A DNA stretch of 50,552 bases from Oscillospiraceae bacterium (GTDB taxonomy: Bacteria; Bacillota; Clostridia; Oscillospirales; Ruminococcaceae). Of the stretch, positions 49,014 to 50,552 are shown piece after piece. The translations under genes and the position numbers were made by a program. The notes under the pieces are model-generated. The model saw only the letters and a list, made by a program, of their open reading frames with translations. It ran no database searches and was not told the origin of the DNA. Position 1 is the first letter of the stretch, and the number at the start of each line of letters is the position of its first letter. Where the stretch lies: positions 1 through 50,552 of the forward strand of contig JAHHUC010000005.1 of the NCBI GenBank assembly GCA_020024215.1, in the 5' to 3' direction.

Positions 49014-49424
49014 CTACTTTTCCTTTGCAAATACCAAAAGCTTCTGACCTAAGAAATTAAGTACAGTAAACATAACCATTCCTATTATCATAGCAAGGTT
49101 TTCTTTTATTTTGGTTCCAAAATCAGCAAGGAGCATGGATGCCAGAGGCTTCGCCATTCCGTAGGCTATGGCATAGCAGACAGACACATTCAGAGCGAAT
49201 ATGACAATCTGCCGCACTCCCCCATCCCTTTTTTTAAATGTAAAGTACTTATTCAAAAAGTAGCTCAATATACTCCCAAATATATAGTTGCAGGCAGATG
49301 AAATCCAGTAGGATACATTGAAGCAGTTGTAAAGCACAAACATCACCGCTGCACCAAAGCAGGTGTTTAAAACACCCACAAAAGCAAACCTGACTATTTC
49401 AGATGAAAAAAGCTTTTTTAACAT
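49014..49424 (-). CDS. GtrA family membrane protein
   Basis: A 136-residue GtrA-family protein with four hydrophobic segments, near residues 9-30, 35-58, 75-95 and 105-128. The family motif RFAFVGVLNTCFGAAV lies in the first, followed by CNYIFGSILSYFLNKYFTFK. GtrA proteins are proposed to flip undecaprenyl-linked sugar, with a GtrB-type transferase as partner, for cell-envelope glycosylation. Here the GtrB-like glycosyltransferase gene lies four bases upstream and its coding end holds the AAGGA site of gtrA. A terminator follows. Confidence 0.9.
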   Translation of the reverse strand: MLKKLFSSEIVRFAFVGVLNTCFGAAVMFVLYNCFNVSYWISSACNYIFGSILSYFLNKYFTFKKRDGGVRQIVIFALNVSVCYAIAYGMAKPLASMLLADFGTKIKENLAMIIGMVMFTVLNFLGQKLLVFAKEK

Positions 49425-49428
49425 AACA

Positions 49429-50382
49429 CTAATCCTTGTTGTCTACATATTTCTCTATAATGTATCTGGGACGAGCCTTTACCTCGCTGTAAATTTTTCC
49501 TATATACTCGCCCACTGTTCCCATAGCTGCAAGGTTCATTCCCCCCATAAACCATATAAGTGCATAGAGCATATGGTTTGCAGACAGCGCAATGCTAAAC
49601 AGCCCTGCAAACAATCCTGTCAGCGCCATTATAACACCAATAGCTGCAAAAAGGATTCCACAGGAAAAGATGAGCCTCAAGGGCTTGACAGAAAATGAGG
49701 TTATGCCGTCAAAGGCGAGCGACAGCATTTTTGAAAGATTATATTTGCTCTCCCCTGCCATTCTCTTTTGCCGCTCATAGTAAACCACGTCCTGATTAAA
49801 GCCAACCATAGTGACCATTCCCCGCAGAAAGAGGTTAACCTCCTTGAACTCAGAAAAGGCATCAAGTGCTCTTTTGCTCATAAGCCGGAAATCTGCATGA
49901 TTATATATTGTGGATGCGCCCATAAAATTCATAAACCTGTAAAAGCCCTGAGCTGTTGCTTTTTTCATAAAGGAGTCCTTTGTGCGGTCATTTCTTACTC
50001 CGTAAACAATATCTGCCCCATCATTGAATTTAATCACCATCTCATCTATGGCATCAACATCATCCTGAAGGTCTGCATCCAAAGAGATAGCTGCATCACA
50101 GTCATCCTTAACTGTCATAAGTCCGCCTAAAAGAGCATTCTGATGTCCCCTGTTGCGGCTGAGCTTGACAGCTGCAAAAATTCTGTCATCTGCTGCAAGG
50201 CCTTCAATTATGCCCCATGTAGAATCCTTTGAGCCATCATCGACAAAGCATATTTTGCTTTTCTCTGAAATAAGCTCTCTTTCCATCAAGGAGCCCATCT
50301 TCTTCTTTAAAATGTCAGCAGAATCTCTTAAAACCTCCTGCTCATTATAACATGGCACAACCAAATAAATCGTTTTTTTCAT
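49429..50382 (-). CDS. GtrB-like family 2 glycosyltransferase (polyprenyl-phosphate sugar transferase)
   Basis: A 317-residue GT2 enzyme of the DPM1/GtrB type, which transfers a sugar from a nucleotide donor to a polyprenyl phosphate lipid at the membrane. The N-terminal GT-A fold shows VVPCYNEQEVL, FVDDGSKDST, LSRNRGHQNALLGGL and the metal motif DADLQDD. Two C-terminal hydrophobic segments (about residues 228-252 and 263-285) anchor it, followed by MGTVGEYIGKIYSEVKARPRYI. The start is the ATG at 50382 with AGAGGT six bases upstream; the ATG at 50388 overlaps that site. It forms a two-gene unit with gtrA. The sugar and the modified polymer are unknown. Confidence 0.92.
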   Translation of the reverse strand: MKKTIYLVVPCYNEQEVLRDSADILKKKMGSLMERELISEKSKICFVDDGSKDSTWGIIEGLAADDRIFAAVKLSRNRGHQNALLGGLMTVKDDCDAAISLDADLQDDVDAIDEMVIKFNDGADIVYGVRNDRTKDSFMKKATAQGFYRFMNFMGASTIYNHADFRLMSKRALDAFSEFKEVNLFLRGMVTMVGFNQDVVYYERQKRMAGESKYNLSKMLSLAFDGITSFSVKPLRLIFSCGILFAAIGVIMALTGLFAGLFSIALSANHMLYALIWFMGGMNLAAMGTVGEYIGKIYSEVKARPRYIIEKYVDNKD

Positions 50383-50512
50383 ACACATACCTCTTAAAAT
50401 ATTCCTAAAGAATTATACGCCTTATATTACATTTGTCAACCGACAATATTGTGTATAAATATTAAAATTTAATATAATTCTTTGAGACACACATATCTTT
50501 GACTTATTTTCA

Positions 50513-50541
50513 TTGACTTTTAAACAAATATTCTGTATAAT
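50513..50541 (+). promoter_or_regulatory. Sigma-A type promoter pointing out of the window
   Basis: TTGACT (50513-50518), a 17-bp spacer and TATAAT (50536-50541). It reads to the right, away from the glycosyltransferase gene, so a plus-strand gene is expected just past the window end. Confidence 0.75.
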
Positions 50542-50552
50542 AACTAGCGTTG

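Noticed and set aside
41566..50452. Shared 14-mer CCGACAATATTGTG at about 41566 and 50439, upstream of two minus-strand genes.
   Set aside because: A few 14-mer repeats are expected by chance in 50 kb of AT-rich DNA, and distances to the genes differ.
1..50552. CRISPR arrays, tRNA or rRNA genes and insertion sequences.
   Set aside because: No regularly spaced repeats, no cloverleaf with a T-loop GTTCRA signature and no transposase frame were seen; an automated scan (tRNAscan-SE, ISfinder) would confirm.

Overview
The window looks like an AT-rich chromosome segment of an anaerobic, probably gut-associated, low-GC Gram-positive bacterium (Bacillota, class Clostridia, Lachnospiraceae-like). The support is indirect: strong AGGAGG-type ribosome binding sites, many intrinsic terminators, Clostridia-typical families (DUF3793, DUF2325, PucR regulator, BlaI/M56 pair, P1 peptidase), electron-transferring flavoprotein genes and no sign of oxygen-dependent purine oxidation. 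No rRNA, tRNA, CRISPR array or intact insertion sequence was recognised.

Layout. 1-671: the 3' end of a sensor histidine kinase. About 803-27285: a catabolic island for allantoin and related cyclic ureides, almost all on the minus strand. Reading along transcription it holds a PucR-family regulator; a second carbamoyl-hydrolase gene, a DAO-type flavin oxidoreductase and etfB-etfA; a DAACS symporter preceded by a complex inverted-repeat element; two tandem allantoinase + NCS1 permease pairs; two identical copies of allE (ureidoglycine aminohydrolase) flanking a plus-strand alpha/beta hydrolase; allD; an FdrA-DUF1116 fusion (AllF-AllG in one chain); an LctP-type permease with a 69-residue membrane protein and allC; a LysE exporter; and an FMN alpha-hydroxy-acid dehydrogenase. 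allH (DUF2877) is divergent, on the plus strand. 27498-29292: P1 peptidase and SDR. 29506-33702 (plus): class II aldolase, radical SAM protein, EF-G-like GTPase. 34093-36489: flavodoxin, DUF3793 and DUF2325 genes with an AraC regulator whose promoter carries a DtxR-like palindrome. 36615-39222: BlaI repressor and M56 metallopeptidase sensor with two matching operators. 39819-45204: GNAT, AI-2E/YtvI-type membrane protein, TAXI-TRAP transporter. 45854-50382: a 990-residue LRR-SUKH-YwqG multidomain protein, then GtrA and a GtrB-like glycosyltransferase.

How it works together. NCS1 permeases would import allantoin or hydantoins; allantoinase makes allantoate; AllC and AllE yield ureidoglycolate; AllD makes oxalurate with NAD; AllF-AllG plus AllH would split oxalurate to oxamate and carbamoyl phosphate, an ATP source if a carbamate kinase exists elsewhere (none is in the window). 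The regulator-proximal set (M20 carbamoyl hydrolase, DAO flavoenzyme, EtfAB) suggests a second branch in which an N-carbamoyl amino acid is hydrolysed and the freed amine oxidised with ETF as electron acceptor. That second branch is inference and is the most promising candidate for an undescribed pathway here.
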